Shown here piece after piece: positions 1 through 5,955 of a stretch of DNA of 8,324 bases. This DNA comes from Caldisericaceae bacterium (GTDB lineage Bacteria > Caldisericota > Caldisericia > Caldisericales > Caldisericaceae): positions 1 through 8,324 of the forward strand of contig JALSNB010000263.1 in assembly GCA_026987225.1 (NCBI GenBank), in the 5' to 3' direction. Made by a program: the position numbers and the translations under genes. Under the pieces are notes generated by a model. It was not told where the DNA came from and ran no database searches. It was given only the letters and a program-made list of their open reading frames with translations. Position 1 is the first letter of the stretch, and each line of letters begins with the position of its first letter.

Positions 1-384
1 CTTCTCCTGCTCACCATCCTCGCTTTCCAACGTTATAGAACCGTTTTCTGCCTTTAATAACTTTCCGGTTTTAACAACAAGTTTATCGTCTTCGAAATAA
101 GACACTTTAACCAATCTATCGCTAAAAATTTGCAGCTCCTTCTCCGTCTTTAAAATTCTATCCAATCCTGGCGAAGCAAGGCTCACCGAATACACGTTAT
201 CCAATCCGATTTCGGCAAGTTCGCTCTGAATTTCCCTCGTTACATTTTCCAAATCGCCAATATTAACATTTCTCGTCTTACTGTAGAGAATCGCCTCTAT
301 ACTGTCATTTTTGATAGTACTCTCTACAACAATCAAGCCAAACTTCATTGCACTTTTTTCAATTATCTCTTCTATTCTTTTCAT
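1..384 (-). CDS. rimP: Ribosome maturation factor RimP, partial (C-terminus beyond window)
   Basis: RimP binds the 30S ribosomal subunit late in assembly and is needed for its efficient maturation; it acts in the cytoplasm. I translated the minus strand from the ATG at 384 and obtained 128 open codons to the window edge, beginning MKRIEEIIEKSAMKFGL. The family hallmark SLASPGLDRIL lies at about residues 68-78, at the end of the N-terminal alpha/beta domain (about 5-80). The following beta-rich stretch (about 83 onward) is the start of the SH3-like C-terminal domain. Family members are about 150 residues, so some 20-30 residues are missing. AGGAG at 392-396 sits 7 nt before the ATG and supports this start. 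In many bacteria rimP heads an operon with nusA and infB, which would lie beyond the left edge. Its leader carries a terminator-like hairpin, described separately. Confidence 0.93.
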   Translation of the reverse strand, partial: MKRIEEIIEKSAMKFGLIVVESTIKNDSIEAILYSKTRNVNIGDLENVTREIQSELAEIGLDNVYSVSLASPGLDRILKTEKELQIFSDRLVKVSYFEDDKLVVKTGKLLKAENGSITLESEDGEQEK

Positions 385-399
385 AATTAAGCTCCTATT

Positions 400-432
400 A
401 AAATAAAAAGTGGGCAAAATTCATTCCCACTT
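400..432 (-). terminator. Terminator-like hairpin in the rimP 5' leader (candidate attenuator)
   Basis: On the minus strand AAGTGGG (432-426) can pair with CCCACTT (414-408), giving a 7-bp stem with an 11-nt loop. It is followed at once by a T-rich run, TTTTTATTTT (409-400, sharing the last two stem bases). No minus-strand gene lies upstream, because pckA points the other way. A terminator here would therefore act only on the rimP transcript, between its promoter and its ribosome binding site. The stem is short and the T-run is interrupted, so it would be a weak terminator. That weakness is the kind expected for a factor-dependent attenuator. The structure is seen in sequence; the role is inferred. 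Confidence 0.55.
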
Positions 433-452
433 ACATCAAAATTCTTTTTTAT

Positions 453-480
453 ATTGTAAAGGAAAAACGAATTTTTGCAA
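453..480 (-). promoter_or_regulatory. Candidate sigma70 promoter of rimP
   Basis: On the minus strand, -35 TTGCAA (480-475) and -10 TACAAT (458-453) are separated by 16 bp. The -35 matches consensus at four of six positions and the -10 at five of six. The predicted start near 446 gives a leader of about 60 nt that includes the terminator-like hairpin and the ribosome binding site. The promoter is back to back with that of pckA. Confidence 0.5.
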
Positions 481-510
481 ATCAAAATTGCATTTTTTAT
501 CACGAGATAA
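476..510. promoter_or_regulatory. Two inverted repeats between the divergent rimP and pckA promoters
   Basis: TGCAA-N7-TTGCA (476-492) overlaps the proposed rimP -35. TTATC-N4-GATAA (497-510) ends exactly where the pckA -35 begins. Both have the form of regulator half-sites and lie where one protein could affect both promoters. Each is short and the region is very AT-rich, so chance is a real possibility; I do not recognise either as the site of a named regulator. Confidence 0.3.
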
Positions 511-538
511 TTGACAAAAAAAATGATTGAACTACAAT
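511..538 (+). promoter_or_regulatory. Sigma70 promoter of pckA
   Basis: A perfect -35 TTGACA (511-516) and a -10 TACAAT (533-538, five of six) are separated by 16 bp. Transcription would begin near 545, leaving a leader of about 30 nt before the ATG at 575. That leader holds the ribosome binding site AAGGAG (560-565). This is the best-matching promoter in the window and points to substantial expression of the pckA unit. Confidence 0.75.
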
Positions 539-574
539 TCAGTTGGCAAATGAATAAGAAAGGAGAATACGAAA

Positions 575-2164
575 ATGAATAAACCTAATCTTGAAAAATA
601 CGGTATTATCAACGTTAAGAACATTTATCACAATCTAAACAGAACAGCACTTGTCGAGAACGCCGTAAAACACGGAGAAGGCATTCTTACAAACCTAGGT
701 GCAATCAATGTTATTACAGGAAAAAATACGGGACGTTCACCAAAAGACAGGTTTATTGTGGATCAACCGTCCATTCATAACAAAGTGGATTGGAATGATA
801 TAAACATGCCTATAAGTGAAAAAGTGTTTGATAATCTTCTTATAAGAGCCACATCCTATTTGCAAGGAAAAAATATATACGTTTATGACGGATTTGTCGG
901 ACACGATCCCCAAAATTCCCTTTCGTTAAGAGTAATTACGGACCTTGCAACAACCGCACTTTTATCAGAAAACATGTTTGTTTCCGGTAGAGGTAAGAAT
1001 CCTTCCATATGGGAAAATCCTGATTTCACACTGATAGCCGTCCCATGGTGCAAAGCCATTCCCAAATTAGACGGAACGAGGAGTGATGTAGCTATCATAT
1101 TCAACTTCGAAAGAAAAATTGCTCTTGTAGTTGGAAGTTGGTACGGAGGAGAAGTTAAAAAAGTAATGTTCTCCATTATGAATTTTATGCTTCCTGAAAA
1201 AAATATTTTCCCGATGCATTGTTCGGCAAACATGGGGCAAGACGGAAAAACCGCTCTCTATTTCGGCCTATCCGGAACAGGAAAAACAACTCTTTCTACG
1301 GATCCTGATCGGATATTAATCGGAGATGACGAACATGCATGGACAGATCGGGGTATTTTTAACCTTGAAGGTGGTTGTTATGCAAAAGTTATAGGCATAA
1401 CACCAGAGAAAGATCCCGAAATTTATCAAGGTATTAGGTTCGGCACCTTACTCGAAAACGTAGTGGTGAACGATGAACGCATACCTGATTTTCAGAACAA
1501 AAAATATACTGAAAATACACGAGCCGCAATTCCTCTCGAATTTATACCGAGGGCACAATTGGATGCAACAGGCCCCATTCCCTCAACAATTTTCTTTTTA
1601 TCTGCAGATGCATTCGGTGTACTACCGCCTATATCCAAACTGACAAAAGAGCAAGCAATGTATTATTTTATAAGCGGTTATACAGCTAAAGTTGCAGGAA
1701 CTGAAACGGGCATTATAGAGCCAATTCCTACATTCTCCGCATGTTTCGGTGCACCGTTTATGATGAGACATCCGTCAGAATATGCAAAAATGTTGGGTGA
1801 AAGAATCGTTAAACATGATGTTGATGTATTTTTAATAAATACGGGGTGGACAGGTGGGCCATACGGAACAGGCACAAGAATAAAACTTCGTTACACAAGA
1901 GGAATGATTTCCGCAGCACTGGACGGTAGGTTTAAAAATATTAATTTTATAAAAGAACCTTATTTCGGGCTAATGATACCGCAAGAAATTCCTAATACCG
2001 ATATACCTCGAAAGATCCTATTTCCACAGGAAACATGGATTAGCAAAGAAGAATATGATAAATATGCCAAAAAACTCGCCTGGAATTTCCACAAGAATTT
2101 TGAAAAGTTTAAGACCAGTGTGCCGAAGGAGGTGGCAAACGCAGGACCAATAATAAAGATATAA
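575..2164 (+). CDS. pckA: ATP-dependent phosphoenolpyruvate carboxykinase
   Basis: This cytoplasmic enzyme converts oxaloacetate and ATP to phosphoenolpyruvate, CO2 and ADP. It is the entry step of gluconeogenesis and can run in reverse to fix CO2 in some fermenters. At 529 residues it has the usual length of the ATP type. The P-loop GLSGTGKTTL is at 231-240, followed by the metal-binding segment LIGDDEHAW (248-256, with D251 and D252). Active-site residues, placed by analogy with the E. coli enzyme, are all present: R54 in TGRSPKD, Y190 and K196 in SWYGGEVKK, H215 in FPMHCSAN, and R316 in NTRAAIP. The late motif GWTGGPYG (424-431) is also intact. AAGGAG at 560-565, 9 nt before the ATG, fixes the start. 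The stop codon overlaps the next gene's ATG by one base, so the two are almost certainly co-transcribed. Confidence 0.97.
   Translation: MNKPNLEKYGIINVKNIYHNLNRTALVENAVKHGEGILTNLGAINVITGKNTGRSPKDRFIVDQPSIHNKVDWNDINMPISEKVFDNLLIRATSYLQGKNIYVYDGFVGHDPQNSLSLRVITDLATTALLSENMFVSGRGKNPSIWENPDFTLIAVPWCKAIPKLDGTRSDVAIIFNFERKIALVVGSWYGGEVKKVMFSIMNFMLPEKNIFPMHCSANMGQDGKTALYFGLSGTGKTTLSTDPDRILIGDDEHAWTDRGIFNLEGGCYAKVIGITPEKDPEIYQGIRFGTLLENVVVNDERIPDFQNKKYTENTRAAIPLEFIPRAQLDATGPIPSTIFFLSADAFGVLPPISKLTKEQAMYYFISGYTAKVAGTETGIIEPIPTFSACFGAPFMMRHPSEYAKMLGERIVKHDVDVFLINTGWTGGPYGTGTRIKLRYTRGMISAALDGRFKNINFIKEPYFGLMIPQEIPNTDIPRKILFPQETWISKEEYDKYAKKLAWNFHKNFEKFKTSVPKEVANAGPIIKI
2126..2135 (+). promoter_or_regulatory. 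Strong Shine-Dalgarno-like sequence inside the 3' end of pckA
   Basis: AAGGAGGTGG within the pckA codons for K518-E519-V520 is a near-perfect anti-16S match. It ends 28 nt before the ATG of the downstream gene, too far for normal direct initiation. No closer good site is visible, only a weak AGGA at 2143-2146. It may help ribosomes that finish pckA to restart on the coupled gene, or it may simply be coding sequence. Confidence 0.3.
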
Positions 2165-2676
2165 TGAATATTGCTGAATTTATTGAGAGGTTAATTGCGA
2201 TAAACGGAAATGTCGATCTATTAATACGTGCAGATAGTTTGGAAATCGTTGAAATTGTTTTAAACGGAAAACATTTTGATATAAAAATTTATAACATACC
2301 AATATTTTTGCACATAGTTAAATATTTTGCTCACTCATTCGGCATTTCAAGTGTAATAAATATAAAAGAGGATTTTAGCATTAGCCAATTAAAATCTATA
2401 AAGAATACAGTGAACAATATTGCCAAATTTTTTGTTGACAAGGGATTAAGCCTAACTGTAATGATTGCAAAAGAGAACAAAGAAATTATTGAGATTGGAA
2501 AAGATGTTGAAAATCCATATTTATCGCTCATCGGTTTCAAGCATATATCACTAAACCTAAAAGAGATTTTTCTACTTTACCATGCGTATCAGATACAAAA
2601 TAGAGAATTGGCAAAAATCGAAAAATTCAAAATCGAAATTAAAAATGGTAAACTGTCTATGGAGTATAAATTATAG
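2164..2676 (+). CDS. Hypothetical protein translationally coupled to pckA
   Basis: I do not recognise this 170-residue protein. Its ATG shares an A with the pckA stop (TAATG), so it is the second gene of the pckA unit and probably depends on pckA translation. It is rich in Ile, Lys, Asn and Glu and has no cysteine, no signal peptide and no convincing membrane helix. It reads as a small soluble alpha/beta protein: a helix at about 2-14, beta-like stretches at 16-45, a hydrophobic segment at 46-70, a long helix-like stretch at 72-94, and Lys/Glu-rich strands at the C-terminus. Base composition is markedly poorer in GC than its neighbours; I counted 45 G or C in the 180 bases 2221-2400. The last 20 bases overlap the 3' end of the convergent propeller gene. 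Coupling hints at a role tied to PckA or carbon flow, but that is inference. Confidence 0.8.
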   Translation: MNIAEFIERLIAINGNVDLLIRADSLEIVEIVLNGKHFDIKIYNIPIFLHIVKYFAHSFGISSVINIKEDFSISQLKSIKNTVNNIAKFFVDKGLSLTVMIAKENKEIIEIGKDVENPYLSLIGFKHISLNLKEIFLLYHAYQIQNRELAKIEKFKIEIKNGKLSMEYKL

Positions 2677-4273
2677 TAATCTCTCTCGTTATAGGATTCC
2701 ATTTTACAGAGCTTCCAAACGCTTCTGCAATAAATCTGAGAGGGAGCATTGTCCTTCCTGGAGGAACAATTAACGGGGCAACATCAATAACTTCGTTTTT
2801 TAAATTCACTTTTACCGACTTCTCGCCGATCCATAGCTCAATAAGTATCGGAGGGTGATGTTCTGTCGGCGCCTTCTTAATGGTAACCTTTCTGCTTGCT
2901 CCGTCCCATTGAACTTTGGCTCCGAACGCCTCTGAAATAAACCGCACCGGAACAACTGTTCTGCCTGCAGATTTAACTATAAACGGAGGTGCATCAAGAT
3001 AATACGACTGCCCGTTTATAAACGCAACGTTAGAACCTATCTTAAGTTTCAAAATTACGGAAGACGGCTTTTGCACTACAAAACTTATATAAGCATTTCT
3101 ATCACCTCCGTTTGAAGATAGCGTAATCATTTCCGTATATTCACCTTCGGAAAGCGTTGAAGTATCAATCGTAAAATCCAATGTTTCATTCTGAATAAAC
3201 TTTGTTTTACTAAACTTTATAAAATACGGTGATTTCACAGTTCCGCTCAGTGTCCCTTTGCCAATGTTAAAAACTCTCATAACGCCAGAAAGGGATTTTC
3301 CTTTTTGAACACTTCCCATAGTAACTTTATGCGGAGCAACCAGATATGGTAAAGACAAATCGATTTTATATAATTCTCCGTCGTTTGTTCCCACATATAG
3401 ATTATTACCGTCGAAGGATATGGTTCTCACATCGGAAAATGTATCCGAACCAAATTTATAGAAATCTTTTCCGTTATTAGATGCAAACAATCCAAATCCG
3501 GACACTGCGACAATAGCATCACCATTTACATTCAAAACTTTTTCAATATAAGGGGATCCACCGATAAAGCCAAGTTTTTTAAAATGATCGTTCCTAATAT
3601 CCCCGGTAAATATTCCTTCATTTGTTCCTATAACAAGCGTAGAATTAACATACGAAATAGAAGTAATCGTATAAGGCGAGAAAAATTTATCCCACACGCA
3701 GGTTTCGCCAAGCGTATCCGAATAGAAAAGCCCAAATTGATTGGTACCTAAAAAGCAACGGCCTTCTGGCGTTTTTATAAATGCGGTAGTTCTTAAAGTA
3801 GGCAAACCTCCGTTACGAACAATCCACGTTTTTCCAAAATCCGTAGAATAATGAAATCCGGTACACAAAGAAGTTACGTAAATAACATTATCCTTAACTG
3901 ATATCGATGAAATGGTGGGACAATTCAGCTTGGACATTTGTGATTGCCAGCTTTTACCGAAATCATTTGATATATAGAGACCGGCATTCTGAGTGCCAAG
4001 AAATATCTTTTTATCGATATAAATAACTCCCGTTATATAAAAATCCCCCAAACCGTTATCTCTTTCATAGAAATGTTTTCCGTAATCCTCAGATATAAAA
4101 AAGCCATTTGTAGTTCCAACAAGCAGAAGGTTATTCGAAGAAAAAGTAGAAGTAATTGCATAAGGTAATTTACCTATTAGTACCGTCCTGCTGTCAGCTG
4201 CATCCAAATTTTTAGAAGGCAAAAGCATTAAAGCAAGCAAAACAATAATCAAAATTGTCAAATATTTACGCAT
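2657..4273 (-). CDS. Secreted protein: seven-repeat beta-propeller, Ig-like domain and two stalk (copper amine oxidase N-terminal type) domains
   Basis: This is probably an exported or surface protein of 538 residues. A signal peptide (MRKYLT, hydrophobic core 5-19) has a likely cleavage after A25 or A26. Residues about 36-306 hold seven repeats of the LxVGTxxGLYxS-D-GKxW type (near 51, 90, 131, 173, 213, 254 and 292). These carry BNR/Asp-box elements such as SEDYGKHF, SNDFGKSW and STDFGKTW, so a seven-bladed propeller is expected. Residues about 314-402 resemble a BACON/Ig-like sandwich (FNIGKGTLSG, LSSNGGDRNAYISFVV). Two stalk domains (PF07833 type) follow at about 409-465 and 478-534, with paired motifs VPVRFISEAFG and LPLRFIAEAFG. 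These domains are common in secreted Firmicutes and thermophile proteins and do not themselves imply oxidase activity. The ribosome binding site GAGGTGG (4278-4284) supports the ATG at 4273. Function and ligand are unknown. Confidence 0.88.
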   Translation of the reverse strand: MRKYLTILIIVLLALMLLPSKNLDAADSRTVLIGKLPYAITSTFSSNNLLLVGTTNGFFISEDYGKHFYERDNGLGDFYITGVIYIDKKIFLGTQNAGLYISNDFGKSWQSQMSKLNCPTISSISVKDNVIYVTSLCTGFHYSTDFGKTWIVRNGGLPTLRTTAFIKTPEGRCFLGTNQFGLFYSDTLGETCVWDKFFSPYTITSISYVNSTLVIGTNEGIFTGDIRNDHFKKLGFIGGSPYIEKVLNVNGDAIVAVSGFGLFASNNGKDFYKFGSDTFSDVRTISFDGNNLYVGTNDGELYKIDLSLPYLVAPHKVTMGSVQKGKSLSGVMRVFNIGKGTLSGTVKSPYFIKFSKTKFIQNETLDFTIDTSTLSEGEYTEMITLSSNGGDRNAYISFVVQKPSSVILKLKIGSNVAFINGQSYYLDAPPFIVKSAGRTVVPVRFISEAFGAKVQWDGASRKVTIKKAPTEHHPPILIELWIGEKSVKVNLKNEVIDVAPLIVPPGRTMLPLRFIAEAFGSSVKWNPITREITIIYTP

Positions 4274-4288
4274 AGAACCACCTCATTC

Positions 4289-4314
4289 TTTTTGTGAAAA
4301 TTATATCACAAAAA
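4289..4314 (-). promoter_or_regulatory. Extended -10 promoter inside a perfect 9-bp inverted repeat (operator candidate)
   Basis: TTTTTGTGA (4289-4297) and TCACAAAAA (4306-4314) form a perfect inverted repeat with an 8-nt spacer. On the minus strand the same bases contain TGATATAAT (4308-4300), an extended -10 with a perfect TATAAT hexamer. No good -35 exists; the T-rich run of the upstream terminator lies at that place. Transcription would start near 4293, about 20 nt before the ATG at 4273. A protein bound to the repeat would block the promoter. TGTGA/TCACA half-sites recall CRP/FNR-type and Rex-type operators, but those usually have a 6-nt gap. Confidence 0.6.
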
Positions 4315-4321
4315 TCGATAT

Positions 4322-4354
4322 TAAAAAATAAAAAAGGAGGGCATATGCCCTCCT
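4322..4354 (-). terminator. Intrinsic terminator of the hydroxylase-permease unit
   Basis: A perfect palindrome at 4335-4354 (half AGGAGGGCAT) forms a GC-rich hairpin of up to 8-9 bp. On the minus strand it is followed by TTTTTATTTTTTAA (4334-4321). It begins 23 nt after the permease stop codon at 4378. The T-run is on the minus-strand side only, so it is a one-way terminator for the permease transcript. The same T-rich tract forms the upstream part of the next gene's promoter. Confidence 0.9.
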
Positions 4355-4377
4355 CTGAGAGTAACATTTCAATCAAA

Positions 4378-5820
4378 TTATCTCGGATGATTCTCCGCTT
4401 TTACATTAATACCTCTTTCTGCATCAGTGCCAGGGATGATGTTGTCAAGTATAGCAGCTGAAAGTCCACCAACTGCCATACCCGTCTCAAGGATTCCGTT
4501 CAAGATATCGGCAAGCCACTGAGCATGTGCAATCGATACTGGATGAGCTTTTGCCCAACCAGGAAGGCCAAGACCCATAAGGAATGCAAATGCAATAATC
4601 ATAATATTTCTCATGGATGAAAGATCTGCACGGGAAAGAACTTGAATTCCTAATCCACCGATAATACCGAACAGTGCAATATATGCACCTCCGATAACAG
4701 GTTGCGGAATTGTTGCGATAAGAGTTCCGAACTTCCAGAAGAATCCCATGATTATTAACACTACGGCACCGGATCTAATTACACGGTTTGCCGCAACACC
4801 TGTAAGTGCAATAACTCCAATGTTTTCAGTGTAGCTTGTACTTCCTACACCACCCATCATACCTGAAATAATACAACCAAGACCTTCTGAACCAATTCCC
4901 CAGTTGATCACATGTTCAGAAGGCTCAGGAGCACCTGATGCATAGCAAACACTGTAGTAATCGCCAACCGACTCAATCATGGACGCAGTGTAAGCTGCAA
5001 GAATTCCTGTAAATGCAAGTGTGTTAAATTTTAATGTTTGTGCTGCTCTTTGTGCCCACGAACCCGTTCCGTATCTGAACAATGTTGGCCAAACAATCCA
5101 TCTTGCTTTAGCAACGGATTCTATATGGACATAAGAAGGGCTGTTGGCCGGGAAGACATGCGCAAGAGAAAGAATAAGAGCTATTGAGTAAACAATAACT
5201 ACAGAAAGCAAAACTGAGAATACATTAAGTTTTTTGTTCCTGGAAATAAGCGAGAAATAGAAAATCAAGGCAACTACAAGCAATGATAAATACCAGTTAG
5301 TACCTGCATTACTTACGGCGACACCGGCAAGACCGAAACCAATGAGCATAATTGTCGGACCAATTGCAACAGGAGTAAGGACTCTCTTTAACAAACCGAT
5401 AAGGCCTGAATAACCGACAACCAATTCATAAATACCACCGTAAATCAACGCACCACCCATTGTTTGCATCATTTGAGTTACACCGCCACCTTGTTTTTTT
5501 ACGCTGGCAAATACTGCCATAAGTGGTGGAATGAATGAGAAAGATGAACCCTGAACAATAGGAAGTCCGCTACCGACTCTCTTATCAACGTGAATTAAAG
5601 TGGCAAGTCCCATTACCATGTAAACTGTTGCAATGAATAGACCTTTCTGTTCATCAGTCATACCCATTGCATTTCCGAACAGAATCGGTACTAACGTCGT
5701 CGCACCGAAAAGCGTGAATACATGCTGCATTCCAGCGAGGATTGAGAATCCCCATGGCGGTGCACTGTCAATTGGCCACGGCACTACTCTTTGTTTAAAT
5801 GTTCTTGCTTCTTCTGCCAT
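4378..5820 (-). CDS. NCS2 (nucleobase-ascorbate transporter) family permease, uracil/xanthine type
   Basis: This 480-residue inner-membrane protein with about 14 hydrophobic segments is expected to carry a nucleobase into the cell with protons or sodium. Family hallmarks are present: the QH pair Q32-H33 in MQHVFTLFGATTLVP, the TM8 motif ESVGDYY (283-289) with its substrate-binding acidic residue E283, and the NAT signature ENIGVIALTG (332-341) in TM10. Glutamate at the first signature position matches UraA-type uracil carriers, while purine carriers usually have glutamine there. The surrounding SGAPEPSEHVINWGIGSEGL (295-314) looks more like SLC23-type members, so the substrate is uncertain. 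AAAAGGAGGTT (5836-5826) sits 5 nt before the ATG. It follows the hydroxylase gene by 139 bp in the same direction, suggesting uptake of the hydroxylase substrate. An internal promoter and structured leader may give it separate control. Confidence 0.93.
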   Translation of the reverse strand: MAEEARTFKQRVVPWPIDSAPPWGFSILAGMQHVFTLFGATTLVPILFGNAMGMTDEQKGLFIATVYMVMGLATLIHVDKRVGSGLPIVQGSSFSFIPPLMAVFASVKKQGGGVTQMMQTMGGALIYGGIYELVVGYSGLIGLLKRVLTPVAIGPTIMLIGFGLAGVAVSNAGTNWYLSLLVVALIFYFSLISRNKKLNVFSVLLSVVIVYSIALILSLAHVFPANSPSYVHIESVAKARWIVWPTLFRYGTGSWAQRAAQTLKFNTLAFTGILAAYTASMIESVGDYYSVCYASGAPEPSEHVINWGIGSEGLGCIISGMMGGVGSTSYTENIGVIALTGVAANRVIRSGAVVLIIMGFFWKFGTLIATIPQPVIGGAYIALFGIIGGLGIQVLSRADLSSMRNIMIIAFAFLMGLGLPGWAKAHPVSIAHAQWLADILNGILETGMAVGGLSAAILDNIIPGTDAERGINVKAENHPR

Positions 5821-5886
5821 GCTAAAACCTCCTTTTGAATGTAATTTTTTTGGTACAAACTTTTCAAATACTTTTTATTTACGCTT

Positions 5887-5899
5887 CCCACCTCCCTCC
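5887..5899 (-). promoter_or_regulatory. G-rich four-run element in the permease leader
   Basis: On the minus strand (the mRNA sense) this reads GGAGGGAGGTGGG: four G-runs separated by single bases. It fits a two-layer G-quadruplex pattern and is also a Shine-Dalgarno-like purine run. It lies about 67 nt before the permease ATG, which has its own well-placed ribosome binding site, so it is not needed for initiation there. The pattern is seen directly; a regulatory role is speculative. Confidence 0.35.
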
Positions 5900-5913
5900 T
5901 TTGTTGATGATAT

Positions 5914-5943
5914 GGGTAGAGCGCTTAAATCAGCTCTCTACCC
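5914..5943 (-). other. Stem-loop at the predicted 5' end of the permease mRNA
   Basis: GGGTAGAG (5943-5936 on the minus strand) pairs with CTCTACCC (5921-5914) over 8 bp. One mismatch (5935 with 5922) then separates it from a further GCT/AGC 3-bp stem and a 6-nt loop. No T-run follows on either strand, so it is not an intrinsic terminator. It starts 4 nt after the proposed -10, so it would lie at or near the 5' end of the permease transcript, where such stems often protect mRNA. Alternatively it could mark the 3' end of the hydroxylase message. Confidence 0.6.
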
Positions 5944-5946
5944 ACA

Positions 5947-5955
5947 ATTATAGCA
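5947..5955 (-). promoter_or_regulatory. Extended -10 promoter for the permease gene
   Basis: On the minus strand TGCTATAAT (5955-5947) is an extended -10 with a perfect TATAAT, lying between the hydroxylase stop (5960) and the leader stem-loop. No convincing -35 is found 16-18 bp upstream (the sequence there is AGGGCA-like), which an extended -10 can tolerate. It would give a leader of about 120 nt. Read-through from the hydroxylase gene is also likely. Confidence 0.55.

Noticed and set aside
883..1233. Minus-strand open frame of 116 codons inside pckA
   Set aside because: It is antisense to the conserved core of pckA, has no ribosome binding site, and its translation resembles no protein; it is a shadow of the real frame.
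2595..2645. Repeated AAAATCGAAA-like words near the end of the coupled gene
   Set aside because: They encode Lys/Ile/Glu-rich strands in an AT-rich gene; simple codon composition explains the similarity.
2582..2773. Plus-strand open frame spanning the convergent overlap
   Set aside because: It lies out of frame with the coupled gene and antisense to the conserved stalk domain of the opposite gene, and has no ribosome binding site.
4336..4481. Plus-strand GGAGGGCATATG that looks like a ribosome binding site plus ATG
   Set aside because: It is a by-product of the terminator palindrome. The frame that follows is antisense to the permease, ends after about 45 codons, and has no promoter.
5784..5891. 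Leader peptide starting at a GTG just after the G-rich run of the permease leader
   Set aside because: The purine run is only about 3 nt from the GTG. The frame runs out of phase into the permease gene and encodes an undistinguished Lys/Asn-rich peptide of about 36 residues.
5914..5943. Intrinsic terminator of the hydroxylase gene
   Set aside because: The stem is good, but neither strand has a T-run after it; the minus strand continues ATATCATCAAC. A 5' leader stem is a better reading.
5821..5946. Known purine or preQ1 riboswitch upstream of the permease
   Set aside because: I could not find the conserved junction and loop sequences of these classes, and there is only one clear helix.
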